From the NCBI GenBank assembly GCA_965243265.1, contig CBDEUL010000006.1, forward strand, positions 124,001 to 188,000: 64,000 bases of DNA, in the 5' to 3' direction. The DNA is from Flavicella sp965243265. Its GTDB lineage: Bacteria; Bacteroidota; Bacteroidia; Flavobacteriales; Flavobacteriaceae. Position 1 is the first letter of the stretch. Each line of letters opens with the position of its first letter. The notes below the pieces were generated by a model. That model had not been told where the DNA came from and did not search any database. It saw only the letters and a program-made list of their open reading frames with translations. Below are positions 8,390 through 17,878 of the stretch, in pieces. Position numbers and translations under genes: made by a program.

Positions 8390-9274
8390 TTATTTTTCAC
8401 TCCTAGGGTGAGCTTGGTTATACACTTTTTTTAAATGTCCTAAACTCGTGTGAGTATAGACTTGAGTCGAGGCTAAACTTGAATGCCCTAGTAATTCTTT
8501 AACCGAATTCAAATCTGCTCCTTCATTTAACAAATGTGTAGCAAACGAATGTCTTATAACATGAGGACTCTTTTTCACTTTCATGGACACACTACTAAAA
8601 TAACTATTAATTACTCTATAAACAAGTGTTCCATAAATTTTATTCCCTTTAGATGTCACAAATAAAAACGGTGTATCTAACTCCATTTTCTTACGCTCAA
8701 GAAAATATTCCTGAACAGACTGCTTAACTGATTTAAGAATAGGCACATATCTTTCTTTATTTCGCTTTCCTAAAACTTTTAACACCCCAGCATCTAAATC
8801 AACGTCTTTTATTTTCAAATTAATCAACTCACTTCTTCGAATACCTGTAGAATAAAGAAGCTCAACAATTAATTTATCCCTAACCCTTTCAAAACCAACT
8901 CCTTCTCCAATCTTTTTTATTACATCATCTAATTCCAATTCTGAAAAAGGAACCAACACTCGTTTTGCTACTTTTAGTGCTTTATGTCTCGATAGGGGAT
9001 TTTTTTTTATCTCTTCTATCTGCAAAAGAAACTTATAAAAACTATTCAACGAGCTTACCTTCCTGTTTATAGATCTGTTAGAAAGCCCATCTTCTACTAG
9101 AGAAACAATCCAAGTTCGAATCATCGAATACTCTATTTTTAAAACTGACTTACCTATAAATAACTGGAAAGATTGAATATCTTTACTGTAAGCCGTTACT
9201 GTATGTCGTGAATATTTTTTTTCCAACAACAGATAAGACAAATATGACTCTATCAAAGACTTTTCTACCTCCAT
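8390..9274 (-). CDS. xerC: Tyrosine recombinase XerC/XerD family
   Basis: Site-specific recombinase, probably one of the pair that resolves chromosome dimers at dif. From the ATG at 9274 the product has 294 residues: an N-terminal SAM-like core-binding domain (about 1-90) and the catalytic domain with Arg in STGIRRSEL, Lys in GKRNKERY, the HxxR box in HVIRHSFATHLL, His in LGHSS, and Tyr in STQVYTH. Position between rpsU and hpf is typical of flavobacteria and argues for a housekeeping Xer rather than a phage integrase. XerC versus XerD cannot be decided without alignment. Confidence 0.9.
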   Translation of the reverse strand: MEVEKSLIESYLSYLLLEKKYSRHTVTAYSKDIQSFQLFIGKSVLKIEYSMIRTWIVSLVEDGLSNRSINRKVSSLNSFYKFLLQIEEIKKNPLSRHKALKVAKRVLVPFSELELDDVIKKIGEGVGFERVRDKLIVELLYSTGIRRSELINLKIKDVDLDAGVLKVLGKRNKERYVPILKSVKQSVQEYFLERKKMELDTPFLFVTSKGNKIYGTLVYRVINSYFSSVSMKVKKSPHVIRHSFATHLLNEGADLNSVKELLGHSSLASTQVYTHTSLGHLKKVYNQAHPRSEK

Positions 9275-9427
9275 AATAATTATTCTGTTTTTAGAGTATT
9301 TCAACAAAAATACAAAGTTAAATCAACTTCTTAAAGCTATTTCAGAAGACCATGATTACAGCAAACAACTATCAAATACTTTATTTTAAATAGATTTTGA
9401 AGCTTCCTCTCATAATAATATTTTTAA

Positions 9428-9446
9428 TGTAACGTTATTTCAGGAC
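9428..9446. repeat. dispersed repeat, copy A
   Basis: TGTAACGTTATTTCAGGAC reappears exactly, in reverse orientation, at 33628-33646. Similarity continues for a few bases (CAGGACAAGACA here, CAGGACGGGACA there). Both copies are non-coding and close to a terminator hairpin. Confidence 0.75.
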
Positions 9447-9460
9447 AAGACAAGAGCACA

Positions 9461-9494
9461 AAAAAAACCGTCTAAAATAATTTTAGACGGTTTT
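9461..9494 (-). terminator. rpsU terminator
   Basis: Arms AAAACCGTCTAAAAT (9464-9478) and ATTTTAGACGGTTTT (9480-9494) make a near-perfect hairpin 24 nt after the rpsU stop. The minus strand has eight T residues at its 3' side, a classical intrinsic terminator. Confidence 0.92.
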
Positions 9495-9518
9495 AAATTT
9501 AATCTTGCTAAACAAAAA

Positions 9519-9716
9519 TTAACTCAACTCTTCGTTTGTTCTTAATCTTTGAATGTATTTAGCTTTGATGTTTTGCTTACGATTTGCAACTGATGGCTTT
9601 GTAAAGTGCTGACGCTCTCTTAACTCACGCATAGTTTTCGTACGATCGAATTTTCTTTTAAATCTCTTTAAAGCTCTATCGATATTTTCTCCTTCTTTAA
9701 TAGGTATAATTAACAT
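9519..9716 (-). CDS. rpsU: 30S ribosomal protein bS21
   Basis: Small basic protein (65 residues, MLIIPIKEGENIDRALKRFKR) of the 30S platform next to the 3' end of 16S rRNA. In flavobacterial ribosomes bS21, with bS18 and bS6, holds the anti-Shine-Dalgarno segment in a pocket, and Tyr54 is one of the residues described as contacting it; Tyr54 is present here (KYIQRLR). The gene has its own terminator and probably its own promoter (CAAATCTA at 9803-9810 on the plus strand, TAGATTTG on the minus). It also has a strong Shine-Dalgarno site, unlike its neighbours, which suggests feedback control. Confidence 0.97.
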   Translation of the reverse strand: MLIIPIKEGENIDRALKRFKRKFDRTKTMRELRERQHFTKPSVANRKQNIKAKYIQRLRTNEELS

Positions 9717-9723
9717 TGTGTAT

Positions 9724-9731
9724 CACCTCCC
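9724..9731 (-). promoter_or_regulatory. strong Shine-Dalgarno site of rpsU
   Basis: The minus strand reads GGGAGGTG, then 7 nt, then the ATG. GGAGGTG pairs with the CACCTCC of this genome's own 16S 3' end (near 40821-40827, minus strand). Flavobacterial genes rarely carry such sites, and none of the neighbouring genes shows one. Confidence 0.9.
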
Positions 9732-9839
9732 TTCATCGTATTCTTTATATATTTTAAACATAAGGTAAAACCTTATTAAATTAGTATCTTTTTTTAAGAC
9801 TGCAAATCTACAACTTATTTCTTAGTAAATATGTTTTTT

Positions 9840-10982
9840 CTAGCCTTTTAGTATATTTCTCGAAATAACTACTTTTTGGATTTCTGTAGTTCCCTCTCCA
9901 ATAGTACAGAGCTTAGAGTCTCTATAGAATTTTTCTACTGGAAAATCTTTCGTGTATCCATACCCTCCATGAATTTGAATCGCTTCATTTGACACTTTCA
10001 CACAACATTCTGAAGCAAACATTTTTGCCATTGCTCCTATTTTTGTCATTTTCTTATTCTGATTCTTCAAAAATGCAGCTTTATGTATTAACAGTTCTGA
10101 AGCTTCAATTTCAGTTGCCATATCTGCCAACTTAAAAGATATTCCTTGAAAAGATGAAATTGGCTTCCCAAACTGAACTCTTTCTTTAGAATACTTTAAA
10201 GCAGCCTCATAAGCTCCTTTTGCTATTCCTAAAGACAAAGCTGCAATTGAAATTCTTCCTCCATCCAATACTTTCATTGACTGAATAAACCCTTCTCCTT
10301 CTTTCCCTATGATATTATCTTTATGCACCCTACAGTTATCAAAAACCAATTCTGCTGTTTCTGATGCACGCATTCCTAATTTATCTTCTTTTTTACCTGA
10401 AGAAAAACCTTCTGTTCCTTTTTCAATAGCAAAAGCTGTCATTCCATGAGAATCACCTTTTTCTCCTGTTCTTACAATAACTACTGCTATATCTCCACTT
10501 ATAGCATGTGTAATAAAGTTTTTAGCTCCATTAATCACATAATAATCTCCATCTTTTACAGCTGTAGTACTCATTCCTCCTGCATCAGAACCTGTATTAT
10601 GCTCTGTTAATCCCCAAGCACCAATCCACTCTCCTGATGCTAATTTAGGCAACCATTTTTGCTTTTGTTCTTCAGATGCAAATTGTAAAATATGTCCTGT
10701 ACATAAAGAGTTATGAGCTGCAACAGACAAACCAATAGATCCGTCTACCTTTGATATCTCTTCTAAAATAAGTATGTAATCATGATAATTCAAACCCGAC
10801 CCACCATACTCTTCAGGAACCAAAATTCCCATAAACCCCATTTCACCAATCTTACGAAATAAGTCTACAGGAAAAGTCTGACTTTCGTCCCATTTCATAA
10901 TATTTGGTTGAATATGTTGTTGTGCAAAATCTCTTATAGATTCTGCTATCATTTTTTGAGTTTCTGTTAATTCAAAGTTCAT
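9840..10982 (-). CDS. Acyl-CoA dehydrogenase
   Basis: FAD-dependent dehydrogenase that introduces an alpha-beta double bond in acyl-CoA, in fatty-acid or branched-chain amino-acid breakdown. The 380-residue protein has the N-terminal helical domain (FELTETQKMIAESIRDFAQ), the middle beta domain (LTEHNTGSDAGGM, NGAKNFITHA) and the C-terminal helical domain with the FAD/tetramer motif IQIHGGYGYTKDFPVEKFYRD. The catalytic Glu is expected in IGEGTTEIQ. Length and motifs are those of short- or branched-chain enzymes; exact substrate cannot be read. It is monocistronic here. Confidence 0.93.
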   Translation of the reverse strand: MNFELTETQKMIAESIRDFAQQHIQPNIMKWDESQTFPVDLFRKIGEMGFMGILVPEEYGGSGLNYHDYILILEEISKVDGSIGLSVAAHNSLCTGHILQFASEEQKQKWLPKLASGEWIGAWGLTEHNTGSDAGGMSTTAVKDGDYYVINGAKNFITHAISGDIAVVIVRTGEKGDSHGMTAFAIEKGTEGFSSGKKEDKLGMRASETAELVFDNCRVHKDNIIGKEGEGFIQSMKVLDGGRISIAALSLGIAKGAYEAALKYSKERVQFGKPISSFQGISFKLADMATEIEASELLIHKAAFLKNQNKKMTKIGAMAKMFASECCVKVSNEAIQIHGGYGYTKDFPVEKFYRDSKLCTIGEGTTEIQKVVISRNILKG

Positions 10983-11039
10983 AAAAAACGTTTAACCTGT
11001 TTTGACTTTTGCATATAATATCACAAATCATCATGATAT

Positions 11040-11894
11040 TTATTTAGCGTGCAAATATAAAGCTATTCTGTCATATTTTTCTATCGGAAATCCTTCTATT
11101 TTCTTTAATTCATTTAATTCTACTATTTTCCCTATCTTTTTTCTATAGTTAAGGATTTTCTTAGTTAAATCATAATTTAAATATACAACTGCTAACAACT
11201 CCTTAAAACTGGCTGTATTTACATTTATTTTTTTCAAAGCCGGCTTAGATAAAACCGAATATCTTTCCAATACCCTTTCAGTAACCAAAGAATCTAACCC
11301 CCAAACTTCATACAGTTGATTGGTATTAGAATAACCTCCTAATAAGTTTCTATATTTTACAATACGATTACTCAACACCTTCCCAACTCCTTTTACCTCC
11401 TCTAACTCTAAAGCTGTAACTGTATTCAAATCTGCTATCAAAATCTTTGAATATTTTTTAGGCTTCTCTTTTTCCGAAATGATCCTTTTTCCCGGAAACC
11501 TAAAGTATTCTTTTAAAATGATAGATAAACTGTCGCTTACTTTGGTTACCTCAACAAAATCTTCCATAGAATTTACCCAAAGTCCTTTTTCTCGGTAGGC
11601 AAACAACTTATCTATTTCTTCTACAGAAAGCCCTAATTGATAGCCTTTAGCATCTGACAAAAAGTTAGGATTTACTTTATATATTCTTTTGGGAACACTC
11701 TTCTTATTCTTTACCAAAGAATCTAGTTCTTGTTGATATTTTTTTAGTTGATCATTAACTACTGCTACAGAATCACCATACAAATAGTCTGAAAAATAAT
11801 ATCCCAATTGAAACAAAAAGATTAAAGTTAAAAACACAAAAACCCCACTTCGTTGATTCTTTGAATACTTGAAATGGGGGTTTCGAAAATGCAT
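11040..11894 (-). CDS. Helix-hairpin-helix domain protein (ComEA-like)
   Basis: 284 residues with one N-terminal transmembrane anchor (about 18-38, GVFVFLTLIFLFQLGYYFSD) and at least two helix-hairpin-helix units: LNTVTALELEEVKGVGKVLSNRIVKYRNLLGG (about 155-186) and VNTASFKELLAVVYLNYDLTKKILNYR (about 223-250). HhH units bind DNA backbone non-specifically. ComEA is a DNA-uptake receptor, but in Bacteroidota many such anchored proteins are of unknown role. Basic linker segments (KKYQ..., SEKEKPKKYSK) fit nucleic-acid contact. It ends 57 nt before the acyl-CoA dehydrogenase start. Confidence 0.8.
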   Translation of the reverse strand: MHFRNPHFKYSKNQRSGVFVFLTLIFLFQLGYYFSDYLYGDSVAVVNDQLKKYQQELDSLVKNKKSVPKRIYKVNPNFLSDAKGYQLGLSVEEIDKLFAYREKGLWVNSMEDFVEVTKVSDSLSIILKEYFRFPGKRIISEKEKPKKYSKILIADLNTVTALELEEVKGVGKVLSNRIVKYRNLLGGYSNTNQLYEVWGLDSLVTERVLERYSVLSKPALKKINVNTASFKELLAVVYLNYDLTKKILNYRKKIGKIVELNELKKIEGFPIEKYDRIALYLHAK

Positions 11895-11908
11895 TGTATA
11901 TATTTTAA

Positions 11909-13522
11909 CTACTCTTTTTTATATTTTATTGCTTTTAAATATCTGTTTAACTCCCCTTTTACTTTAGGTGCCAACAACAATAAACCTAATACATTTGGAA
12001 ACACCATTGCAAAAATCATTGAATCTGAAAACTCTATTACAGAGTTTAAACTAGAAGAAGCTCCTATAACTACAAAAACCAAAAACAACCCTTTGTATAC
12101 TAAATCTGCTGTATTTCCTTTTCCAAATAGATACTTCCATCCTTGAAGCCCGTAATAAGACCAAGATAACATTGTTGAAAAAGCAAATAAAATAACTGCT
12201 ATTGTTAGTATGATAGAAAAGTTTGGAATTGCAGAATCAAAAGCTACAGATGTTAGATCAACACCTCCTAGATGTTCTCCAGATGTATTCATCACAACAC
12301 TACTTCCTTCTAAGTTTCCATAAGTAAATAAATTACTTTTAATATTTGTTACTACAATTACCAAAGCCGTCATAGTACAAATTACCACAGTATCTACAAA
12401 AGGCCCTATAGAAGCTACAATTCCCTCACTTGCAGGAAATCTTGTTTTTACAGCTGCATGCGCAATAGACGCAGATCCAACTCCTGCTTCATTTGAAAAA
12501 GCGGCTCTCCTAAACCCTTGAATCATTACTCCAAAAAAGCCTCCTAATACTGCTTCATTTCCAAAAGCTCCTGACCAAATTTGAGCAAACCCTTTAGGAA
12601 CTACATCTATGTTCATTATAATAATTACCAAAGCCGCTCCTACATAAATAATTCCCATAAACGGCACTATTTTTTCAGTAACTCTTCCTATTCTTTTAAT
12701 TCCTCCAATGATTACGGCTCCTACTAAAATTGCCATTACTACTCCAAACCAAAATCCATTTTCAACTCCAAAAAGAACTTGTAACTGTGCTGCTGCTTGA
12801 TTGGATTGAAACATGTTACCTCCTCCAAAAGATCCTCCTACAACAAACACTGCAAAGGCAATAGCTAACACTTTCCCTAAGCCCTCCATATTTTTCTCTT
12901 TCAGTCCTTTTCTTAAATAATACATAGGACCTCCATAAACTTTACCGTCTTCTCCTACTTCACGATATTTAACCCCTAAAGTAGCTTCTACTAGCTTTGT
13001 TGACATTCCCAAGAATCCTGCTAAAATCATCCAAAGTGTCGCTCCAGGACCTCCTATGGCAATTGCCACTGCAACTCCTGCTATATTCCCTAGCCCTACA
13101 GTTGCCGATAATGCAGCTGTTAATGCCTGGAAATGGGTTACTTCTCCTATAGCTCCTTCTGTTTGAGGACTTTCAAAAACGTCTCCTCCAGGAGTAGGAT
13201 CTCCTGCAACCGTATCTACTCCATGATGGTCTACATCATCATAAACTCCTTTAGCTGCTCTAATAGCAACTCCTAACAAACGAACATTTGCAAATTTAAA
13301 ATAGAGCGTAAAAAACAAGGCTCCTAAAAGCAACACCATTAGCACTACAGGAATTTTAATACCTGCAATTGAAACAGCATAAAAAACAATTGAACCTATT
13401 GTATCTGCAAAAGGTTTAAAACCTGCTTCTATCTGTTCGTCAATAGACATTTCTTTCGCAAATGTTAAAAAAGGTAAAACACTGCATAACACTACTAAAA
13501 TCTTTCTTTTCATAAAGGGCAT
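11909..13522 (-). CDS. Alanine/glycine:cation symporter (AGCS family)
   Basis: Inner-membrane Na+-coupled amino-acid transporter. 537 residues with a leading hydrophobic segment (probably a signal peptide, MKRKILVVLCSVLPFLTFA from the second Met) followed by about ten transmembrane helices. Family motifs include ALSATVGLGNIAGVAVAIAI, GGPGATLWMILAGFLGMSTK, YREVGEDGKVYGGPMYYLRKG and RRAAFSNEAGVGSASIAHAA. Two in-frame ATGs (13522 and 13513) are possible; the second places the signal peptide at the N-terminus. Substrate (alanine, glycine or glutamine) is not readable from sequence. Confidence 0.93.
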   Translation of the reverse strand: MPFMKRKILVVLCSVLPFLTFAKEMSIDEQIEAGFKPFADTIGSIVFYAVSIAGIKIPVVLMVLLLGALFFTLYFKFANVRLLGVAIRAAKGVYDDVDHHGVDTVAGDPTPGGDVFESPQTEGAIGEVTHFQALTAALSATVGLGNIAGVAVAIAIGGPGATLWMILAGFLGMSTKLVEATLGVKYREVGEDGKVYGGPMYYLRKGLKEKNMEGLGKVLAIAFAVFVVGGSFGGGNMFQSNQAAAQLQVLFGVENGFWFGVVMAILVGAVIIGGIKRIGRVTEKIVPFMGIIYVGAALVIIIMNIDVVPKGFAQIWSGAFGNEAVLGGFFGVMIQGFRRAAFSNEAGVGSASIAHAAVKTRFPASEGIVASIGPFVDTVVICTMTALVIVVTNIKSNLFTYGNLEGSSVVMNTSGEHLGGVDLTSVAFDSAIPNFSIILTIAVILFAFSTMLSWSYYGLQGWKYLFGKGNTADLVYKGLFLVFVVIGASSSLNSVIEFSDSMIFAMVFPNVLGLLLLAPKVKGELNRYLKAIKYKKE

Positions 13523-13545
13523 ATAGTTAAATCTCTTAAATAAGA

Positions 13546-14544
13546 TTAATAGACTTCTTTTATTTTTGCAATTTGTTCTGGTCTTCCCAAAATAATTAAA
13601 TTAGAGTTTGGCTCTAAAATCATATCTGAAGGTGGATTGATTATATAATCACCTTCACTTGTTATAAAACCAATAACACTGCAACCTGTTTTTCTTCTTA
13701 AATCCAAATCACGGATAGAATTCAACAAATATTGCTCTGGCAAATCTTCTACTGCTATTTCTTCTAAGTTTGCTGTACTTTCTCCTTCTAAAGATATTCT
13801 GTTTACAAACTCTACCAAATCTGGAGTTACTACTAACGAAGCCATATGATCTCCTCCTATTTTATCCGGCATAATCACATTATCAGCTCCAGCTACTTTT
13901 AATTTTTTAAGTGTCGATTCGTTTTTCGCTCTACTAACAATATTTACTTTTTTATTCAACTGTCTTGAAGACAAAACAACATATAAATTATCTGAATCTG
14001 AGGGCAAGGCCGTAATTAAATTTTCTGCATTGATAATTCCCGCTTTTTCTAAAGAGTGATCATCCGTTGCATCTCCTTCAATATATAGCACTCCTTCTTC
14101 TTCTATTTCTCTTAACAACTCAGGATTCTTCTCTATTACTACACAATCTTTTTTAAAAGATTTTAGCTTTGCCAATGCTTGCCTACCATTTCTCCCATAA
14201 CCACACACTATGGTATGACCTCTTAAATTACTTATTTTTTTCACTGTTTTCTTTAACCTAATTTCTTCCATCAATGTATTATTTGATAAATATTCTGAAA
14301 CAACCGTAACAACATAACCGTAAACACTAATGCTAGTAAGAATTAGAAAAACGGTAAATAATTTAGAGCCATCATTTAAGGGTTGTACTTCTCCAAATCC
14401 AACTGTAGTAATTGTAATAATAGTCATATATAGACTATCAACAAATGAAAAACCAAAAAAGGAACTATAACCTACAAGTCCTATTAAAATAACTCCTATA
14501 AAAAGGACTATTGCTGTGAGTATTTTTTGTGAAAAATCTAACAT
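13546..14544 (-). CDS. Potassium channel with TrkA-N (RCK) domain
   Basis: 332 residues. Two transmembrane helices (about 9-29 and 60-82) flank a pore loop with the selectivity filter ITTVGFGEV (about residues 45-53), a TVGFG variant of TVGYG. A cytosolic RCK N-terminal Rossmann domain follows (HTIVCGYGRNGRQALAKL, about 108-125) and then a TrkA-C-like domain (about 255-332, ending LIILGRPEQIAKIKEVY). This is the Kch/MthK type of ligand-gated K+ channel. It lies 9 nt after the PspC-like gene and 23 nt before the symporter, so the three may be co-transcribed. Confidence 0.9.
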   Translation of the reverse strand: MLDFSQKILTAIVLFIGVILIGLVGYSSFFGFSFVDSLYMTIITITTVGFGEVQPLNDGSKLFTVFLILTSISVYGYVVTVVSEYLSNNTLMEEIRLKKTVKKISNLRGHTIVCGYGRNGRQALAKLKSFKKDCVVIEKNPELLREIEEEGVLYIEGDATDDHSLEKAGIINAENLITALPSDSDNLYVVLSSRQLNKKVNIVSRAKNESTLKKLKVAGADNVIMPDKIGGDHMASLVVTPDLVEFVNRISLEGESTANLEEIAVEDLPEQYLLNSIRDLDLRRKTGCSVIGFITSEGDYIINPPSDMILEPNSNLIILGRPEQIAKIKEVY

Positions 14545-14553
14545 ACACTACAA

Positions 14554-14781
14554 CTATAAATCAAATACAGAACTGCGCTTGGTATATACCATATCTTTTA
14601 ACTTTAAAAGAAAAGCAAGGGTTAAATAAACTCCAAAAGAAGCACCTAAAGTCACAAAAGACAAATAAACGAAGAACAATCGAATCCCTTTTACTCCCAA
14701 ACCAAACTTATCTGCCAATCGAGAAGACACATCAAATCCATGGCGTTCAAAATAGTGTCTGATATTGTGAATTAACTTCAT
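14554..14781 (-). CDS. PspC-domain small membrane protein
   Basis: 75 residues from the ATG at 14781 (MKLIHNIRHYFERHGFDVSS). Residues 18-32 (VSSRLADKFGLGVKG) and the following hydrophobic helix (IRLFFVYLSFVTLGASFGVYLTLAFLLKL) match the PspC family, which in other bacteria works in envelope-stress signalling. The flavobacterial proteins of this size usually end in KRSSVFDL, as here. Its role here is unknown. A longer frame from a TTG at 14805 is less likely. Confidence 0.8.
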   Translation of the reverse strand: MKLIHNIRHYFERHGFDVSSRLADKFGLGVKGIRLFFVYLSFVTLGASFGVYLTLAFLLKLKDMVYTKRSSVFDL

Positions 14782-14935
14782 TTTATTTTTTCGATTAAAT
14801 CGCAAGATAATAAAAGTATTGAGTAATCTACCATAATATTTTTCTGGTTTAAGCTCTTCTCAAAAAACACCTTTTTATATACCATAAATTCTATTTTGAT
14901 ATTAGGATGTAAGTAAGGATTGTATCCAAATTAAC

Positions 14936-14943
14936 TATCTTTG
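14936..14943 (+). promoter_or_regulatory. probable -7 element of uvrA
   Basis: TATCTTTG matches TAnnTTTG and lies 18 bp before the uvrA ATG. A clear -33 TTG at the right distance is not seen, so this is a partial match. Confidence 0.4.
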
Positions 14944-14961
14944 TTTTTTTCAAAATAGCAT

Positions 14962-17787
14962 ATGTCAAATCAACAAGAATTTATTGAGGTTTTAGGGGCA
15001 AGAGCTCATAATTTAAAAAATATAGATGTTAAAATACCACGCGAAAAACTAGTAGTAATTACTGGTTTAAGCGGTAGTGGAAAATCATCTTTAGCTTTTG
15101 ACACTATTTATGCAGAAGGACAACGACGTTATATAGAAACCTTCTCTGCATATGCTAGACAATTTTTAGGCGGACTTGAAAGGCCTGATGTTGATAAAAT
15201 AGATGGATTATCTCCTGTAATTTCTATAGAACAAAAAACCACCAATAAAAACCCTCGTTCTACGGTAGGAACCATTACAGAAATCTATGATTTTTTAAGA
15301 TTGCTATATGCTAGAACAGCAGATGCGTTTTCTTATATCACAAACGAAAAAATGGTCAGTTACAACAACGACCAAATCCGTGATTTAATTCTTCAAGAAT
15401 ATACCGATAAAAAAATCATTATTCTATCTCCTGTTGTTAAATCTAGAAAAGGACACTACAGAGAACTTTTTGAACAAATAGCCAAACAAGGTTTTACAAA
15501 AGTTCGTGCTGATGGTGAAATTTTGGACATTACCAAGGGAATGAAGTTAGACCGATATAAAACGCACGATATTGAAATTGTTATCGATCGTCTTCTTGTA
15601 TCTAAAGACATTACTAAGAGACTTGAAGAAAGTATAAATACAGCACTGTATTCGGGTGACAATATTTTAATGGTCTTAAGTTTTAATGATAATACTCCTA
15701 GATATTTCAGTAAAAACTTAATGTGTCCAACTTCAGGTATTGCTTATCCAAACCCTGAACCTAATACATTTTCTTTCAACTCTCCTAAAGGAGCTTGTAA
15801 CAAATGTAATGGCTTAGGTGTTGTAAATGATATAGACCTAGACAAGGTAATTCCTGACAATAGTGTTTCTATTGCTAAAGGAGGAATTATTCCTCTTGGA
15901 GAGCAAAAAAATAGCTGGATATTTAAACAACTAAACCAAATTGCTGAAAGATTTCAATTTTCGTTAACCGACCCTATCTCCAAAATCCCTAAAGAAGCTT
16001 TGGAAATGATTTTAAATGGAGGTAACGAAAAATTTGAAATCAACTCAAAAACCTTAGGGGTTACTAGAAAATATGAAATAGACTTTGAAGGAATTGTAGC
16101 TTTTATCAATAATCAATATGAATCTACCGAATCTTCGACTATAAAACGTTGGGCTAAAAAATTCATGAATGAAATTAAATGTCCTACCTGTAATGGAAAT
16201 AGATTAAAAAAAGAATCTTTAAATTATAAGATTGATAACAAAAATATATCTGAAGTAGCTCAACTCGATATTGTGGAATTGGCTAAATGGATAGATGAAC
16301 TTTCTAACAAACTAAGCGAAAGCCAACATACCATCGGAGATGAAATATTAAAAGAAATTAGAACTCGAATTCAATTCTTGTTAGACGTAGGTCTGGACTA
16401 TTTAACAATAGACAGAACTTCAAAATCTTTATCTGGTGGTGAAGCACAACGCATCCGATTAGCAACACAAATAGGATCTCAATTAGTAGGCGTACTTTAT
16501 ATATTGGACGAACCTAGTATTGGATTACACCAAAGAGACAATGAACGACTAATTAATTCACTTATAAAACTTCGTGACATTGGAAACTCTGTTCTTGTTG
16601 TTGAACACGATAAAGACATGATTGAATGTGCCGACTATGTTTTGGATATTGGACCTGGAGCAGGTAGATACGGGGGGGAAATTGTAAGTGAAGGTACTTT
16701 CAATGAACTAAAACAACAACACACACTTACCGCAGATTATATTACAGAACGTAAGCAAATTAAAATACCTTCTAAAAGAAGAGAAGGAAACGGTAAAGAA
16801 ATTACATTAAAAGGAGCTACAGGCAATAACCTTAAAAATGTATCCATTACTATTCCCTTAGGAAAAATGATTTGTGTTACAGGGGTTTCCGGAAGTGGTA
16901 AATCTACACTTATAAACAGCACCTTATACCCTATTATAAACCAACATATTTACAATGCTATAAAAGAACCAATGCCCTATAAATCAATTAGTGGCTTAGA
17001 ACATATTGATAAAATTATAGACATTGACCAATCCCCAATAGGAAGAACACCTAGATCTAACCCAGCTACCTACACGGGTGTATTTAGTGAAATTAGATCT
17101 CTATTTACCAAAACTCCAGAAGCACAAATACGAGGTTACAAAGCAGGACGCTTTTCTTTTAACGTAAAAGGAGGTAGATGCGAAACCTGTCAAGGAGGAG
17201 GAGTACGTGTTATAGAAATGAACTTTTTACCTGATGTGCAAGTTGAATGTGAAACTTGTCAAGGAAAAAGATTCAACAGAGAAACCTTAGAAATTCGATA
17301 CAAAGGCAAATCTATTTCTGATGTTTTAAATATGACCATCAATGAAGCCGTAATTTTCTTCGAGTCTATCCCTAAAATTTACAGAAAAATCAAAACCATA
17401 CAAGACGTTGGACTGGGATACATTACACTAGGTCAACAATCCACTACCCTGTCAGGAGGAGAAGCCCAACGAATAAAACTAGCTTCTGAACTTTCTAAAA
17501 GAGATACGGGAAATACTTTTTATATCTTGGATGAACCAACAACAGGACTTCATTTTGAAGACATCAATGTATTAATGAAAGTTCTAGATAAATTAACAGA
17601 CAAAGGAAATACCGTATTGATCATTGAACACAATATGGATGTAATTAAACTTGCTGATTATATTATTGATATTGGACAAGAAGGAGGTAAAAAAGGAGGT
17701 AAAGTTCTTTGCAAAGGGACCCCCGAAGAGATTATAAAAAATAAAAAAAGCTATACTGCTAAATTTTTAGCCAAAGAATTAAAATAA
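14962..17787 (+). CDS. uvrA: Excinuclease ABC subunit A
   Basis: DNA-damage recognition ATPase of nucleotide excision repair. 941 residues, the usual UvrA length. It has two ABC ATPase modules: Walker A GLSGSGKSSLAFDT (about residues 34-47) and GVSGSGKSTLIN (about 641-652), with signatures LSGGEAQRIRLA and LSGGEAQRIKLA. Zinc-binding CxxC pairs are seen in CNKCNGLG, CPTCNGNR and CETCQGGG...CETCQGKR. Each C-terminal half has a DEP Walker B (ILDEPSIGLH, ILDEPTTGLH). It is monocistronic or leads a short operon with the LOG-family gene 91 nt downstream. No uvrB or uvrC is in the window. Confidence 0.98.
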   Translation: MSNQQEFIEVLGARAHNLKNIDVKIPREKLVVITGLSGSGKSSLAFDTIYAEGQRRYIETFSAYARQFLGGLERPDVDKIDGLSPVISIEQKTTNKNPRSTVGTITEIYDFLRLLYARTADAFSYITNEKMVSYNNDQIRDLILQEYTDKKIIILSPVVKSRKGHYRELFEQIAKQGFTKVRADGEILDITKGMKLDRYKTHDIEIVIDRLLVSKDITKRLEESINTALYSGDNILMVLSFNDNTPRYFSKNLMCPTSGIAYPNPEPNTFSFNSPKGACNKCNGLGVVNDIDLDKVIPDNSVSIAKGGIIPLGEQKNSWIFKQLNQIAERFQFSLTDPISKIPKEALEMILNGGNEKFEINSKTLGVTRKYEIDFEGIVAFINNQYESTESSTIKRWAKKFMNEIKCPTCNGNRLKKESLNYKIDNKNISEVAQLDIVELAKWIDELSNKLSESQHTIGDEILKEIRTRIQFLLDVGLDYLTIDRTSKSLSGGEAQRIRLATQIGSQLVGVLYILDEPSIGLHQRDNERLINSLIKLRDIGNSVLVVEHDKDMIECADYVLDIGPGAGRYGGEIVSEGTFNELKQQHTLTADYITERKQIKIPSKRREGNGKEITLKGATGNNLKNVSITIPLGKMICVTGVSGSGKSTLINSTLYPIINQHIYNAIKEPMPYKSISGLEHIDKIIDIDQSPIGRTPRSNPATYTGVFSEIRSLFTKTPEAQIRGYKAGRFSFNVKGGRCETCQGGGVRVIEMNFLPDVQVECETCQGKRFNRETLEIRYKGKSISDVLNMTINEAVIFFESIPKIYRKIKTIQDVGLGYITLGQQSTTLSGGEAQRIKLASELSKRDTGNTFYILDEPTTGLHFEDINVLMKVLDKLTDKGNTVLIIEHNMDVIKLADYIIDIGQEGGKKGGKVLCKGTPEEIIKNKKSYTAKFLAKELK

Positions 17788-17878
17788 CAACCTTTTACTC
17801 CTTAGCATATACCAAAGCGTTTAACTTTTGCGTTTCCATATAAAACGTTTATATTGAAACCACCCTAAAACAAATGTT

